Positions 40,331 through 52,354 are shown, counted from the first letter of the stretch. The stretch is DNA of 64,000 nucleotides from Nematopogon swammerdamellus (GCA_946902875.1 OX336343.1:21003596-21067595), one strand, 5' to 3'. The notes: generated by a model from the letters alone, not told the origin. Numbers and translations: made by a program.

Positions 40331-41104
40331 AATGGTGATATTACACGGTTCACTTCTGCCTTTCAATGCGGTTGAAGCAAGCAAATTGAATAGTGTAAAC
40401 TTAAAAGTGAACCATTCAATGTCAATGTTCAATCACGGGTAACCACGTTCAACCGCATTGAAAGGATTGAGCTTGCTCAATATTTTCACTTTTGCAGTTC
40501 AACGTTCAATGCGATTGATTTTTTTTTCCTGTTATCCGATATGGGTGGCTGAGTCGGAGGGGCCAAAACGCATGTTCCGACCATCCAATATCACCTCCGA
40601 GAAGGTAGGTGTCATACCGGAGACTTCCCTGGATTGCTGGCTATACAGGACTAGAGGACAACACAACATGTGAGGTTGCTATGCGGCCATCTTACATCCA
40701 GTACGGTGTACCAACCCAGTCGGCTACAATTTGAGCCTACCACCTAGTAAGGGGCAAGGGAAGGGACCTACAGTTTTACACTGGTTCCGAACGGTGAAGC
40801 AGCAGGTGTAGGTATGCACGTAAATTTTTTTCATTACAAAAAAACTCATTGGCGCGAATGAGAGTTGAACGTGTAAACACACGCATTGAACGGTTCAATC
40901 GCTGTTCAATCTTGATCGCTGCGGTGAGAGAGAGACGTTTAGATATTGTAGATACTCCTGCGAAGAAATCTTCTGAAGCAATATGCATTGAATGGTTCAC
41001 TTTTCACTTTACACTATTCAACGTGTAAACAGCAGTAGCTTTCACATCTGCTCCTTTCAACCGCATTGAATTCAATTTGGTTGAACCGTGTAATATCGCC
41101 ATTA
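40330..41104. mobile_element. Inverted-repeat element with subterminal repeats, hosting a SINE-C
   Basis: Ends taatggtgatattacacggt and the inverse of taatggcgatattacacggt. The interior repeats ttcaatgcggttgaa-like words in both orientations. SINE-C (40519-40852) is nested within. No transposase seen. Confidence 0.8.
40519..40852 (-). mobile_element. SINE-C, lacking most of the tRNA head
   Basis: A tail run, gtggctgagtcggaggggcc, body cctaccacctagtaaggggc, gcagcaggtgtaggtatgca, up to aaaaactcattggcgcg. Confidence 0.85.
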
Positions 41105-41264
41105 TAATGTTCTACGTACATGCTCGTCGGTTAGTACAGGTACCATGCACATTTAACCCCTTTTGAGCGCATGCCTGATCTGGTCCTGGTATTATGTGCG
41201 TCTATGGCGACCCTTCCCGACTATTCTACTCACATTCGCTCCATAATTTTTTATTCGTTAGTAG

Positions 41265-41562
41265 TTTTTTTTATGGAAACTGACACGGTCGGCTACATCA
41301 CCAACAAGATTCGTGATGTAAGCCCATAACACCGGGTGAACTAGATGCCATTTCAGTGCTTCCCTTCACTTAATGTCGGCTAAACTGAAGTGGACGGAAA
41401 ACACGAACTATTTACATAGACGTTTCGACCGACGTTTCATTCAGTGCTGTGGTAGCTACCCGGGCGGGATAAACCCCACCACCTAGTAAGGTAAGAAGGG
41501 AAGGGACCTTCAGTTTTACGTTGAGTCCGAACCACGGTCAGCCTCCAACGGTCGAACGGTCT
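41265..41562 (-). mobile_element. SINE-A lacking the 5' tRNA/5S part
   Basis: ttttttttatggaaactgac through gtccgaaccacggtcagcct and ccaacggtcgaacggtc. Confidence 0.88.
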
Positions 41563-41789
41563 CCTATCATTCATTCTTCCAACATGGTCGAACCACCGAA
41601 ACATTCCTTTCTCAGCAAGGAAGTCGCAGTTTTACATTATACCAAATGGAACAACCATCTATCAACACAATCACTACGAGAGTATTATGTGACCCCCATA
41701 GTAAGCTTAAAAAAAGCGGACCTGAGACATAGTATACCTATGTGATATTTAATGTAATTAAAATTTAATTGTAATTTAATTTTCAAATG

Positions 41790-42960
41790 TAATTTAATTG
41801 TGGTGTGAAATTCAATCCCTATCAGAGATAGACCGTCAGATTAAACTGTCGCCTTCTGTAATTACAAACATAAATTTCGAAGGAAATGCTTGGATGCAGG
41901 CATCCCTTCCTATTTGTCTTGGGGGTATCGGTATTCGCTGCACATCAGATGTCGCGCTTCCGGCATTTCTCGGATCCGCTCACAGCAGTCTAGTCCTCAT
42001 TGGTACAATACTTTTTCCCTCACTGGGTAGTGATTTTGAGGTGGACTGCTTGAACGGGGCCGTGGAGGGCTGGAAATTGCGCTGTCCTGATGAGGTCATG
42101 GCGATGTCTGTGAATTCACAAAAAGTCTGGGATCTCCCCATTGCAAAATCAATTCATGCATCCCTCCTCCACAATTGCTCCGATATCTCTCGCGCCCGCA
42201 TCTTGGCCTCATCCGAGATGGAATCTGGGGCGTGGTTGAAAGCCTATCCTTCTCCCAGCCTGGGAACTCTTCTCGACGGGCACACACTCAGATTGTCCAT
42301 CGGTCTCCGCGTCGGTGCTAATTTATGTCATCCCCACGAGTCGCGAGTGCGGCGCCAGGGTCAATGCCTTGGGTCACCACGGGCTATCTTGTGCAAGAAG
42401 TGCTGGTCGTCTCTCCCGCCACACCGGCTTGAACCACATTTTAAAGAGAGCGCTGGCTTCAGCAGACTTCCCTAGCTTACTGGAGCCACAAGGGATCAGC
42501 CGGTCTGACGGCAAGAGACCTGACGGCTTGACCTTGGTTCCGTGGCAACAGGGAAAGGCGCTCGTGTGGGACGTAACATGTGTCGACACATTAGCACCGA
42601 CCCACATTCCACTTTCCTCTCGTTCGGCCGGGGCTGCAGCGACTACAGCCGCCGCCAACAAGCGGCGTAAATACGGCTGCGTTGCCGATACCTATATTTT
42701 CGTGGCGTTCGCCGTCGAGACCCTCGGTGCGTGGGCACCAGAATCAAAAGAGTTCATCGATAAGCTGGGCGATATGCTTGTCGACAAGTCTGGTGACCCA
42801 CGTGCCAAGTCTCATCTCGTTCGGCGAAATAGCCTCGAAATTTAGAGGGACCGCTGGGCGGTCGACGGTCGAATTGGAGGAAATTTTTTTACTATTACAT
42901 TAAGTTTTTTTTTAGTTTTAATTTATATTACTTTAATAAAACTATTTCCATTAAAACCTG
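41790..42960 (+). mobile_element. REL-type LINE ORF C-terminal half, frameshifted
   Basis: Frame 1 reads WMQASLPICLGGIGIRCTSD, then ARILASSEMESGAWLKAYPS and LRLSIGLRVGANLCHPHE. A one-base shift near 42345 moves to CGARVNALGHHGLSC (CCHC-like knuckle), then GKRPDGLTLVPWQQGKALVW, DVTCVDTLA (PD-(D/E)XK-like) and AKSHLVRRNSLEI. A UTR with aataaaactatttccattaa follows. Different family from 26926-28690; its 3' end recurs at 49590-49860. Confidence 0.8.
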
Positions 42961-44424
42961 GTATGTAAGTTATTAAAAAAAAAAGCTATATAAGGTTTCT
43001 TACCCGGTTCTTCCTTATAGATTACAAAAAAAAAAAAAAAAAATTGACTATTCTATTTCACTGATTTTATCCCCTATGACTATTTTAATTTTAATATTGA
43101 CTGTTTTATGGCTTTTTTATTTTTATTATAAGTTTTTATTTTTTTAAATACACACCTTATTAAATTGGCATGATTTAATTGTACTGCTTTATGAAGACGA
43201 TATATTTATGTATGTGTATAATGGATGCTTTAATATTTTGTGTGCGCTAAAAGGAAAAAAGGAAAAAAGAAATGTTTACTTCAATTAGAGATTATATATA
43301 ATGTACATGATTATTTATTAGTTGAGTGGCTATGTAATGCATTTGTAAATTTTAGGAAATTGAATGTTTGTGAATACGTAAATTCATAAAATGTTTGTCA
43401 TACCAGTGCATGGTTATTATGGACAATAAACGAATATGAATGAATATGAATGAATATGAACATGAATATGAAAACCTGAACAGGACATGCAAAAAAAAAA
43501 AGTTGACGAACTATACTGAATATGCATTTGTCTCAATGAAATATTTTTTTATGGCGAAATAAATATCTGACTTTGAATCTCTCGGTATTGTCTTCAAATC
43601 ACAGTTTGTCCCCCACAAACTTTTACGCTGCATTTCGAGTGCGACCGCAGAAACCAATTGCATTGTCTGAGCTAAGGTCGTTACGGATCATCGCTCCATC
43701 CGATTCACACATAACTTGTAATTATTCTCTTCCTCGATTCTGCTAATTGCACAATTTTCAAACATACTTCGTGTGTTGTGTTTGAGTCAAACATAACACG
43801 AGTAAGTTTGGACGTGGTTTCCACATGATGCTATTCTGCTATTTACAAAACACGTTTGGTTAGTGTCTATGGTAACAGGAGGCGGAGCTTAGGGTAAGGT
43901 TTGACATCGCGTCGCCTAACGCGAAAAATTCTGACAATAATGTTGACTAAAGTTTTTTCTTTTAAATACTTACCAATAAAAATAATGAATTATGCGTAAT
44001 AGGTGCATAAAAATATGCAAGAATTAATTATTGTGACAAACATTCATAATTAAGCGAGTTATACATTTCTTTTGTTCAAATTGAGTGCAAATGTTTACTG
44101 ATTTTCGTCGCTTGGCGACACGCTCATAGATGTGATACCATTTTACAAATCCCTCTTTGTTGGGGATTTATTTGCTAGAAAGAATCATTTTTACAAAATG
44201 TTATATAATTATTATTACATAAATATAAAATATAATATGCATAAAAGTAATTTCACTGAAATAATCTGAATAGTAGGTACGTTAACATAATTTATTTAGA
44301 AACCAAAACGGCAAACATGAATAATTAATAATTACCGTTTTTATAAAATTCGTACATTTTATGTATAGTTTTAGGTTAAATATGTAAAATTAATATAACA
44401 TTTAAAAAATGTGAAATAAAGGAT
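42961..44424. other. AT-rich intergenic DNA, no gene recognised
   Basis: Holds poly(A) at 43024-43042, a (tgaatatgaa)n run at 43433-43470 and no exon-like sequence. Confidence 0.45.
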
Positions 44425-44640
44425 TTAAATAAATAAATAATAAATAATACATAATAAATAATAAATAATAAGTGACAAGTGACAAGTGACAAGTGACAAG
44501 TGACAAGTGACAAGTGACAAGTGACAAGTGACAAGTGACAAGTGACAAGTGACAAGTGACAAGTAACAAGTAATAAGTAACAAGTAATAAGTAATAAGTA
44601 ATAAATAATAAATCATAAATAATAAAATAGCAAATTCATC
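44425..44640. repeat. 7-bp and 7-bp-derived microsatellites
   Basis: About 14 copies of aagtgac (44471-44570), flanked by degenerating aataaat/aagtaat/aagtaac units: a gradient of related heptamers. Confidence 0.95.
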
Positions 44641-44993
44641 GGTACGTCGAGAGGGTTTGACGCGTATCTCCGTTTTCTCTCGGCGATCCCTGTCTCCTCA
44701 TTCTCATTTCTAGATAGCCTTCTGCCATTTTTCGAAACTTTCACAAACAACAATTTAAAATTAAACCCAAAACTAAAAACAAAACATTCGAAATCACCTC
44801 AAAAATAATATGTTTTCACCAAAACACATCGTTACTTTGAAGCAGACGGCGTGTTAGTGTTTCACAAACATAACATAACCTAACACGCACGATTGGTCTA
44901 ACTTAGCGAGTAGAATAGCATTTCGGCGAAACGTGCGGTTTTGACGAAACACAAACATAACACACGCACTAATCTTATAGCAGAATCGAGCTT
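44641..44993. other. No gene; short repeats
   Basis: 44830-44975 has several cacaaacataac words; no exon recognised. Confidence 0.4.
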
Positions 44994-45584
44994 GAGTGGC
45001 ATTCACTAACTTTCTCGGTAGCTGCTGCCTCGGTCGGAATTTCCGCGAATGAATATCTACAGCGACAACGACGGTAAAAAAAAAATATTCACTATCTCAA
45101 CTGTTCGACCGTTGGAGGCTGGCCGTGGTTCGGATTCCACGTAAAACTGTACGTTCCTTCCCTTCTTACCTTACTAGGTGGTAGGGTTTCAGTCGTCCGG
45201 GCTGGTACCACCGCACTGAATGAAATCTCGTTTGAAACGCATATGTAAATAGTTCGTGTCTTCCGTCCAGTTCAGTGAAGCCGGCAAGACCAAAGGGAAG
45301 CACTGACATGGCACCTAGTTGACCCGGTGTTATAGGCTGACACCACGGATGTTCTAGTTGATGTGGCCAACCGTGTCAGTTTCCATAAAAAAAAAACAAA
45401 ACACATTCCACCAGTTGTCGCTGCAAGATACATTGGCGTTAGCATGACCGACCGTCGTCGACTCTAGAGAAGTGTCGTTAGAACTGTCACTTGTTACTAG
45501 TGAACACCACTTTCCGACATCTAACGATAAAATCTTCCACCGTCACGGAGATTCCGACGTAAAATGCTTTAGTGAATGCCGCTC
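44994..45584. mobile_element. Inverted-repeat element hosting SINE-A
   Basis: Ends gagtggcattcactaac and the inverse of gagcggcattcactaaag; SINE-A 45101-45396 sits inside. Target duplication not clear. Confidence 0.65.
45101..45396 (+). mobile_element. SINE-A lacking the 5' tRNA/5S part
   Basis: cgaccgttggaggctggccg, ggttcggattccacg, body, tail gtcagtttccataaaa. Confidence 0.88.
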
Positions 45585-46145
45585 CAGGTCTCCACCACTA
45601 ATTAATGAAGCCACTGACAACTAAAAACGGAAGGTGCGTGACATCACTATTAGTTACGTCGTTATGCGCTGGGGGAAACTCGATAGGTGCGGTGTTTTTG
45701 TATTGATTAGAGATTCACTTTCCGTAAGAAAACTTTTTCATTAAAATTTTGATGCGCTTATTAAAATGTTTTCACGGCTTGAACAAATCTTTGAGTTTGT
45801 TGGTGGCGAATACACGACATGCATGAATTGAATGCCGAATGACGGATGTGGATTTTTAAGATTTTTTCATCAACTGTAAACAAAATAGGTAATTTTATTT
45901 TATTTTTCAAATTTGGAAAACCCAACAGGAATTTACATTCAGAACACAAGGTATTACGAAATAAAATTGAGTATGTAAAAACCGAGCAACGTTCATATAT
46001 TAACTACGTAAGTAAGAATACAGAAGGACAGGAATACAAAATAATTGAGGCATGAACATGAAACGTAATTGAGGCATGAACATGAAACAAACAGCCAAAT
46101 ATAAACCTACAAATAACATAAAGACAAACAGACGGAAAGAAATAA

Positions 46146-46231
<86 letters not shown>

Positions 46232-46483
46232 GAGAGAGAAACAGATGAAAGAGACTTACAGTAACACTACGTCTATTACATGTTTGACCGTTTTATTGTT
46301 TTTAAACAGTCTTGAAAGTTATGTAAGTACTGAAAATCTGTGGACGGCGTTCAATTTGAACTGGACGGTGGTGTCAGCTCCTTTATTTATTTATTTAAAT
46401 GTTTAAGAGCTCACAGGAGCTGTACATTCACTCTTTACATAAATTTCATTAAAGTGTTATAATAACAATACAAACACCGTACC
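45585..46483. other. Intergenic with a (GA)n run
   Basis: 46147-46241 is an almost pure (GA)n microsatellite of about 95 bp. The rest has no recognised feature. Confidence 0.6.
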
Positions 46484-46823
46484 GTTTGTACCGTGTGCGG
46501 CCGGTACTTTAAAAGAATAGCCCCACTGCATCTCTCCCCGTGTATGTCGTAAAAGGCGACTAAGGGATATGGCTCCCTTCTTATATTACTAGGTGGTAGG
46601 GTTTAACCCGCCCGGGTTGGTACCACCGCACTGAATGAAAGGTCGGTCGAAAGGGCTATGTAAATAGTTTGTGTTTTCCGTCCAGTTCAGTGTAGCCGGC
46701 ACGACCGAAGGGAAGCACTGACGTGGCACCAAGTTCACCCGATGTTATGGGCTGACATCACGGATGTTGTAGGTGATGTAAGCCAACCGTGTCAGATTCC
46801 ATAAAAAAAAAAAAAAAAAAAAA
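46484..46823 (+). mobile_element. SINE-B, full-length
   Basis: Head taccgtgtgcggccggtact, agaatagccccactgcatct, ccgtgtatgtcgtaaaaggc, gactaagggat, then the SINE-A body and 3' domain (tggtagggtttaacccgccc, cagttcagtgtagccggcac) and a 20-base A run. The head has no obvious tRNA boxes. Confidence 0.88.
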
Positions 46824-46874
46824 CACATGATTACATACCTTATTCCATACCTACATTGATTTTAAAAATTTTAA

Positions 46875-47408
46875 CAATATTATTTTTTATTTTTTTTTTA
46901 TTTTTTTTTATTTTATTGTTTCCGAACTAGCTGGCTATGTCCGAGGCCGAAGCCTCAGGCGCAGCCAATATCACCCCCGAGGAGGTGCCAGTCCGGCTTG
47001 GAGGTGGACTAATGTCGCTGGGGAAAGGCTATTTACCCGCGATTTGAAGATCCGTGGATTGTAGGAGTGGGGAAAGATATTCCCCGGAAGCCCGTTCCAC
47101 ACCTTTGCAGTGCGGCACAAGAACGATTTAGAGAATCGTGCCGTTCGAAGTACTCGTCTGTCCACTACAAAGGGGTGTTCCGCGAGAGTATGGCGGGTTT
47201 GGCGAAGGCGAACAGGAGGAGGAGGGATAAGGGAAGCAATTTCGTCAGAGCAGCGGCCATAGTAGTACCGATAAAACAGGCTCAATGACCCAACGATACG
47301 TCTGTGTTTTAGAGGTTGAAGGTCCTTTGTGAGTACAGAGTCGCCAATGAGGCGAATGGCTCGTCGTTGGATAGAATCCAAGGCTGAAAGAAGGTACTCA
47401 GGGTACAA
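46875..47408 (-). mobile_element. CR1/Jockey-like LINE 3' end
   Basis: - strand ORF: LDSIQRRAIRLIGDSVLTKD, RIVGSLSLFYRYYYGRCSDE, FSKSFLCRTAKVWNGLPGNI, FKSRVNSLSPATLVHLQAGL, then the UTR and A/T-rich tail. Family of 10215-10560. Confidence 0.88.
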
Positions 47409-47469
47409 TATAATTATTTAAACATTTCTTTCATTATTAATACTTAATACAAACTATAATTACAATTAA

Positions 47470-47945
47470 CAACTACAAATTACAATTAAAATTATTAAAA
47501 AATTCTTCTAAATTATAAAAAGGCCGACTGATTAAATACATTTTCAATTCTTTTTGAAATTCTACAATTGTATTGCAATTCTTAATATTATCATTTAAAT
47601 TATTATATAATTTGATCGGTAAATAATTCGGTGAATTTTTGAACAGCGCACATTTAGGACCTGGTGGCCGAATATTATCTTTATTTCGCAAGTTACATAT
47701 ATCCAAACTCCCTAACAGTGTCGAATTGATCTTTGTTTTTATAAACTCCAATGCAAGTTACATATATATACAGTGATATAATAGTCATTATTTTTAAATT
47801 AACAAATAAAGGTCGACAAGTGTCATCATATTTTGCATTAGTAATAACTCTTATTTTTTTTTTTGTAATATTAGAATGCTGTATGTTTTACATTGGCGTT
47901 ATTGCCCCAGACTTCAAGTCCATACCGAAGAATGAAGAAAGTTTA
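47470..47945 (-). mobile_element. Second LINE ORF end, different family
   Basis: - strand: LRYGLEVWGNNANVKH (47885-47935), then IRPPGPKCALFKNSPNYLPI, KLYNNLNDNIKNCNTIVEFQ, KELKMYLISRPFYNLEEFFN. Typical C terminus of CR1-type RT ORFs; it lies just upstream of the previous LINE in the same direction. Confidence 0.8.
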
Positions 47946-48004
47946 TGAAATAACTGTCAAAAAACAAAACATACGGACACGCCGGCGCGGCGGTGGATAC
48001 CTAT

Positions 48005-48345
48005 AGTATACATATTTCTATCTCTATCTCTGTCTCTCTACTTCTTATAAAAGGGAACGTCTGTATGTAACTATGTAGGATTGAGGTAAACTCCGGAACC
48101 GCTGAACGGATTTTGATGCGGTGTACAAATGTAAAGAGTAGTTCTTAGGTCTTCACTATAGGGTATATACCATCACGCTTAATAGCTTTAGGGCTGAGCA
48201 GTATCAAAGAAAGTATAGTATGAACGGAATTTAGTTACGAATGGTAGTAATAGATGGCGTTAGAAGTTATGTTGCATTGCGTTGCAGTATCGCTTTATTG
48301 CAGTATTCTGTTTACCGCGAGCGAAGCCGCGTGCAAAAGTTAGTA
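48005..48345 (+). repeat. Degraded LINE 3' region
   Basis: ggaaccgctgaacggatttt to accgcgagcgaagccgcgtg, phrases typical of RTE-like LINE 3' ends in Lepidoptera (from memory). Confidence 0.5.
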
Positions 48346-48769
48346 CAATAATAGTTTCTCTAGTGCCATACATAATCCAAGCCGTAAATAAAGGAATACG
48401 TTTGTATGGAGAAAACGACGCACGCGTTTCCTCTTAACGTCTGCTCAGAACTATACGAACTTGATCTCGAAGCTCACGAGAGTATACAATAAAATTTCAC
48501 AACCGTACAATTAACTCAATAACCCGCATTAATGCCAACTAACGTCAAGTTTCCCCATTCGCACCATCAATTATGAAATAGATCAGATCGTTGCGTGCCC
48601 AAGCTGGCGAAGTCGCGACTTTCTCGCGCGATGTGAACGCGCCTGCGAATGTCTGACGTGATGTGCTGTAATTAATTCAATTAGAATTGAAATATTAATT
48701 GAATTGTATCCGCTACTGCATATTGTGAAATTTGTAAGTATTTTTTTGGGGAATTTGAATGAAATGAAA

Positions 48770-48935
48770 TGAAAATATACTTTATTGTGCACCATTGTAT
48801 AAAAATGTTACAAAAGGCGAGTTTAATGCCTTGCGGCATTCTTTAAGAACTAACCTTTGGGGTGTGGAAAACACGTAGGGGCGGACAATGCAGAATTTCG
48901 TGGATGGCAATGAAAACAAAATTTATTTTTATGGA
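48770..48935 (-). mobile_element. LINE 3' UTR fragment
   Basis: gaaaatatactttattgtgc, ggcgagtttaatgccttgcg, aacctttggggtgtgg; the related piece is at 59570-59680. Confidence 0.5.
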
Positions 48936-49258
48936 TACGGTACTGTGCGGTACCAAATAAGAATAGCCCCATTGCATCTCTCCCCGTGTATGTAGTAAAA
49001 GGCGACTAAGAGGTAAGGACAAGATGCCGTGCATAAGGGCGACAGGCTAGCAACCTCTCACCTTGGCACGGTCTTTCCACCGAGACATGCGGCAGGGTCA
49101 TCGTGCCTTACTTGCTGCGTGATAGTTATCTTGTTCGAATACTTTGCTAAACGTGGCGGTCGGTATTGTGCTGTAATTTACCAGAGTACTTGCAGCATAA
49201 CACCGATTACTCTGCTCACCACGATTGTCGGAATATAGCGTGTGGTATGTTTGTATGT
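48936..49258 (+). mobile_element. SINE-D, complete: B head plus D tail
   Basis: acggtactgtgcggtaccaa, agaatagccccattgcatct, ccgtgtatgtagtaaaaggc, gactaagaggtaaggacaag, then gatgccgtgcataagggcga and the full D tail to tgtggtatgtttgtatgta. Confidence 0.88.
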
Positions 49259-49309
49259 AGCTTATAATAATATAGATAGATAGATAGAAAATGTTTTACT
49301 GCTCCAATA

Positions 49310-49450
49310 AACATTCTACAGTAATAAGTAAGTACATTAGAAAATTTACATAAGGTGCAAAGGTGGACTTATCCCTTACATAGATTTTTTACAGTCAACC
49401 TTTGGATTTTTGAGATTCGATTAATATAGTGGAATGTAAGTAGGTAGTAG
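49310..49450 (-). mobile_element. LINE 3' UTR fragment
   Basis: ttacataaggtgcaaaggtg, gacttatcccttaca, gtcaacctttgg, gagattcgattaatatagtg; same type as 54297-54560. Confidence 0.65.
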
Positions 49451-49584
49451 CAAAAAGTAGAGCGTTAGAATTGAAGGAAAATAAATATATTTATTAATAA
49501 TACATATAAGTGGATGCTAGTTAAATAAAATCCATACTTGTGTTATTATATTTATTACATATGAAAATATATAAAATATAATAT

Positions 49585-49860
49585 ACAAAGGGGCCATTCA
49601 AAGGGGCAACGCAGCCAGCGTATTGGGTACTGTGGCGGAGTCGGAGGAATTGGACGAAGTTTTTTACTTACAGTAATCTTAAATGTTAGTATTTACTTTT
49701 TTTTTAATTTTTTTTATTTATTTATTAGGTTAATTTTGTCAATGTTATATATTGTTAGTTAGGTTTTAATTATTTAGTTATTAGTATTTATTTTTTATAT
49801 TTGATGAAAATTAAATGGCCATTAATTATTAAGTTCTGAATAAATACTTGTCCATATACA
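49585..49860 (+). mobile_element. 3' end of the REL-type LINE seen at 41.8 kb
   Basis: The + strand reads IQRGNAASVLGTVAESEELD then EVFYL and a stop, in the style of the SHLVRRNSLEI end at 42845. The 3' UTR ends attaagttctgaataaatac. Confidence 0.6.
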
Positions 49861-50483
49861 AATATAATCTATATGGCGGTTTGTTATCATCACCTGATTG
49901 AGTAATCACTAACACTTAATCAGAATATTTTAACAGATTCGTTTCTATCTAGGTCGCGATGATTCAATTTAAGTATCTAACTAAAACTTCAAGAAAAATG
50001 TGATTTGTTACATAAAAGACGAGTTCGTGTCGTCGATGTGTTAAAAATGGCGGAAACAGTGTCGTAGGAAACGATTTAGCATCTCGCAACTTCCCATAAT
50101 ATTGACGGTCTCCGGTCATGCCACACCGAGGCACCCATTTGCTTACGTTGTTGTGGTTACGAAGACAATTAATTTTAGAAAGGGAATCTAAGCTTCGGAA
50201 ATACAGTAAATTTTCAATATGAACATTTTTCGAATGCCACGTAAATTCGTTATGGTTATTTATTCTTAAGTAGTTAACACCTTTCCTGTCTGGGGACCCA
50301 CCCGCGGTCCCGCCCGCACTAGTAGTTCGAGACACCCGGGACCCACCGGTGGGTCCCGAACAACGATCACTTTATACGAGTATGATCAAAATCATTATTA
50401 GACTTTTAAGGACGTCTTAGAATTTTATTTGGACTTCCCAAGAAGGTATCGAACACACAAAACCCGGAAAGAAAGTTTTGGGT
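49861..50483. other. No gene; one 20-bp palindrome
   Basis: gggacccaccggtgggtccc lies at about 50329-50348. The 123-aa - strand ORF (49964-50335) has no recognisable domain. Confidence 0.4.
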
Positions 50484-50709
50484 TCTAAGGTGGTAGAGTT
50501 TATCCCGCCCGGGTTGCTACCACCGTACTGAATGAAACGTCGGTCGAAACGGCTATGTAAATAGTTCGTGTTTTACGCCCAGTTCATTGTAGCCGACATG
50601 AAATGAAGGGAAGCAGTGACATGGGACCTAGTTCACCCGGTATTATGGGCTGACATCACGGATGTTGTACGTGATGTAGCCAATTGTGTCAGTTTCCATA
50701 AAAAAAAAA
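50484..50709 (+). mobile_element. SINE-A/B body, 5'-truncated
   Basis: ctaaggtggtagagtttatc, gaaacgtcggtcgaaacggc, through gtcagtttccataaaa. Confidence 0.85.
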
Positions 50710-50797
50710 TGGGTCCCGAGAGTCCAGTCTAGAAAAGAACTTACAAGCGACCGGTACGGTTGCCGCGATGGCGATGGGACGTTTGTGCCCGCACTAA

Positions 50798-51192
50798 AGG
50801 TGCAGTTAAACGACACACGATACCGCGAACCGCGAGGCTCGACACGAGGTCCACCGCACACTGAACTGCGCGGCTCGCCATTTAAAACAGCTTGTCTCGG
50901 AACAGGTCGGCGCGGCTCGGCAAAGCCCACACGATCCATCGGTTGTCGGTTTATTGACACGGATCAAAGAAACGCGCGCCATCATATCGGTCCGGCTTGT
51001 GTTCACAAACGCGTCTAAGCTACGTGGCAAGTCGCCCGTTGGATTGTGTGAAGAGATGAAAAGCTGCGTAGTGTATGGCTCGACTCACCTTGTTGTGATC
51101 TACTCGTCGTGTAAACGAATAGGCTTGCATTCGGATTAGGACGAGCCGCGCTCGTGTTTGCTCGCGTTATCACGGATCGTTTAAATGCACCT
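50798..51192. mobile_element. Harbinger-like MITE, TAA target duplication
   Basis: aggtgcagttaaacga and the inverse of aggtgcatttaaacga, flanked by TAA at 50795-50797 and 51193-51195. The interior is GC-rich, with no ORF of interest. Confidence 0.75.
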
Positions 51193-51206
51193 TAAGACGA
51201 GACGGA

Positions 51207-51819
51207 AGTTAACTTTCTCCATTCAAAATCGTCTTTCGGCATTTATGTTTTTTTATCCCCCTAAAGCTTATGAGATATTTACAATATTCTTTTTTTGTTG
51301 TAATCAAAACAGTCGAATCTACGTTCCTGTCTTTTAATTTTTTGAATATCTGTGGTTGTGGGCTGAGTTGACCAAAGACTCCTAAAGTGATGAGATGACT
51401 CAATAAAGCTTAATGAACTTCATGACATCAAAAAATAAAACATTCAAATGTTTTCGTTCGAAATACAAATTTTTAGCTCCGGTGCTGTAGGGCTATTACG
51501 AGTTTCGCTACGCCGGCTACGCCGAGGTGTAGCGTGCGTAGAGAGCGTAAGCGTCTGCGCGGAAGCGAATGCGATAGATTTGCGAACTCGCTTCCGCGCA
51601 TCGGCTTACGTTCTCTACGCACGCTACACCTCGGCGTAGCCGGCGTAGAGAATCTCGTGATAGCCCTGCTGTAGGTATTATATTTCATCTAAACAAAAAA
51701 ATTATAGGCACGTATATAAGGCTGTCCTTAAGACAAGAAAAAAATTGTTAAATCGGATAAAGTTTAGGGGGCTAGGAAACATAAATGCCGAAAGACGATT
51801 TTGTATGGAGAAGTTAACT
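51207..51819. mobile_element. Foldback element with about 85-bp arms
   Basis: agttaactttctccattcaa, aatcgtctttcggcatttat, gttt...ccccctaaa and the inverse at the right. It contains the younger hairpin element 51489-51667. Confidence 0.85.
51489..51667. mobile_element. Hairpin MITE nested in the foldback, 5-bp flanks
   Basis: About 80-bp arms: agggctattacgagtttcgc, tacgccggctacgccgaggt, gtagcgtgcgtagaga and inverse; gctgt at 51484-51488 and 51668-51672. Arms nearly identical, so recent. Confidence 0.88.
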
Positions 51820-52354
51820 GCTGGCGCGTCGACGACGACGTCTTCTTTTCATGTCTAACCTATTATAAATATTATAAATATATTTGGTTTGAAATATTCT
51901 GTGGGACGTACCTAAGCAATGACTATTAAAAACAAAGTTCTTTTCAACTTGCGTTGCTCTCATTTTAACCATTCAAAGTGAAATTAAACATTTGCGTAGC
52001 CCCCAGCTCTGGTTACAACTTCCACTGATAATAACATGTCACTCACTGCTGAGCAGACCGCACGCTATATGCGAAATCAATAGTCATTTAGAACGAAAGA
52101 ATTAAAAAATATAGAAGATGTAACACTCGGCGTGTCGAGTAGGCGATTTTCTAATTTCGTCTCAATTTTTGTTTTAATTATGTTCAAATTTAGACATATA
52201 ATCACTTCCTAAAGCGCTGCAGTTATTCACAATACCACCCGGTACGATTCGTTTGTTGCAAATTGTTGTGGGTATAAAACAGTAATGAAATGAATGATCA
52301 CTCATCTATTGTTGAAACGCACACAATAAATCAAAGATTGGATACGACATAAAT
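51820..52354. other. No feature recognised
   Basis: Non-coding AT-rich DNA. Confidence 0.4.

Noticed and set aside
41521..41745. A short protein gene
   Set aside because: Begins inside a SINE-A and runs into unrelated sequence; no domain.
44471..44570. Interstitial telomeric repeat
   Set aside because: The unit is aagtgac, not the insect ttagg, and it grades into AT-rich heptamers.
49964..50335. A 123-aa host protein
   Set aside because: No motif, no splice sites in phase and no repeat-independent support.
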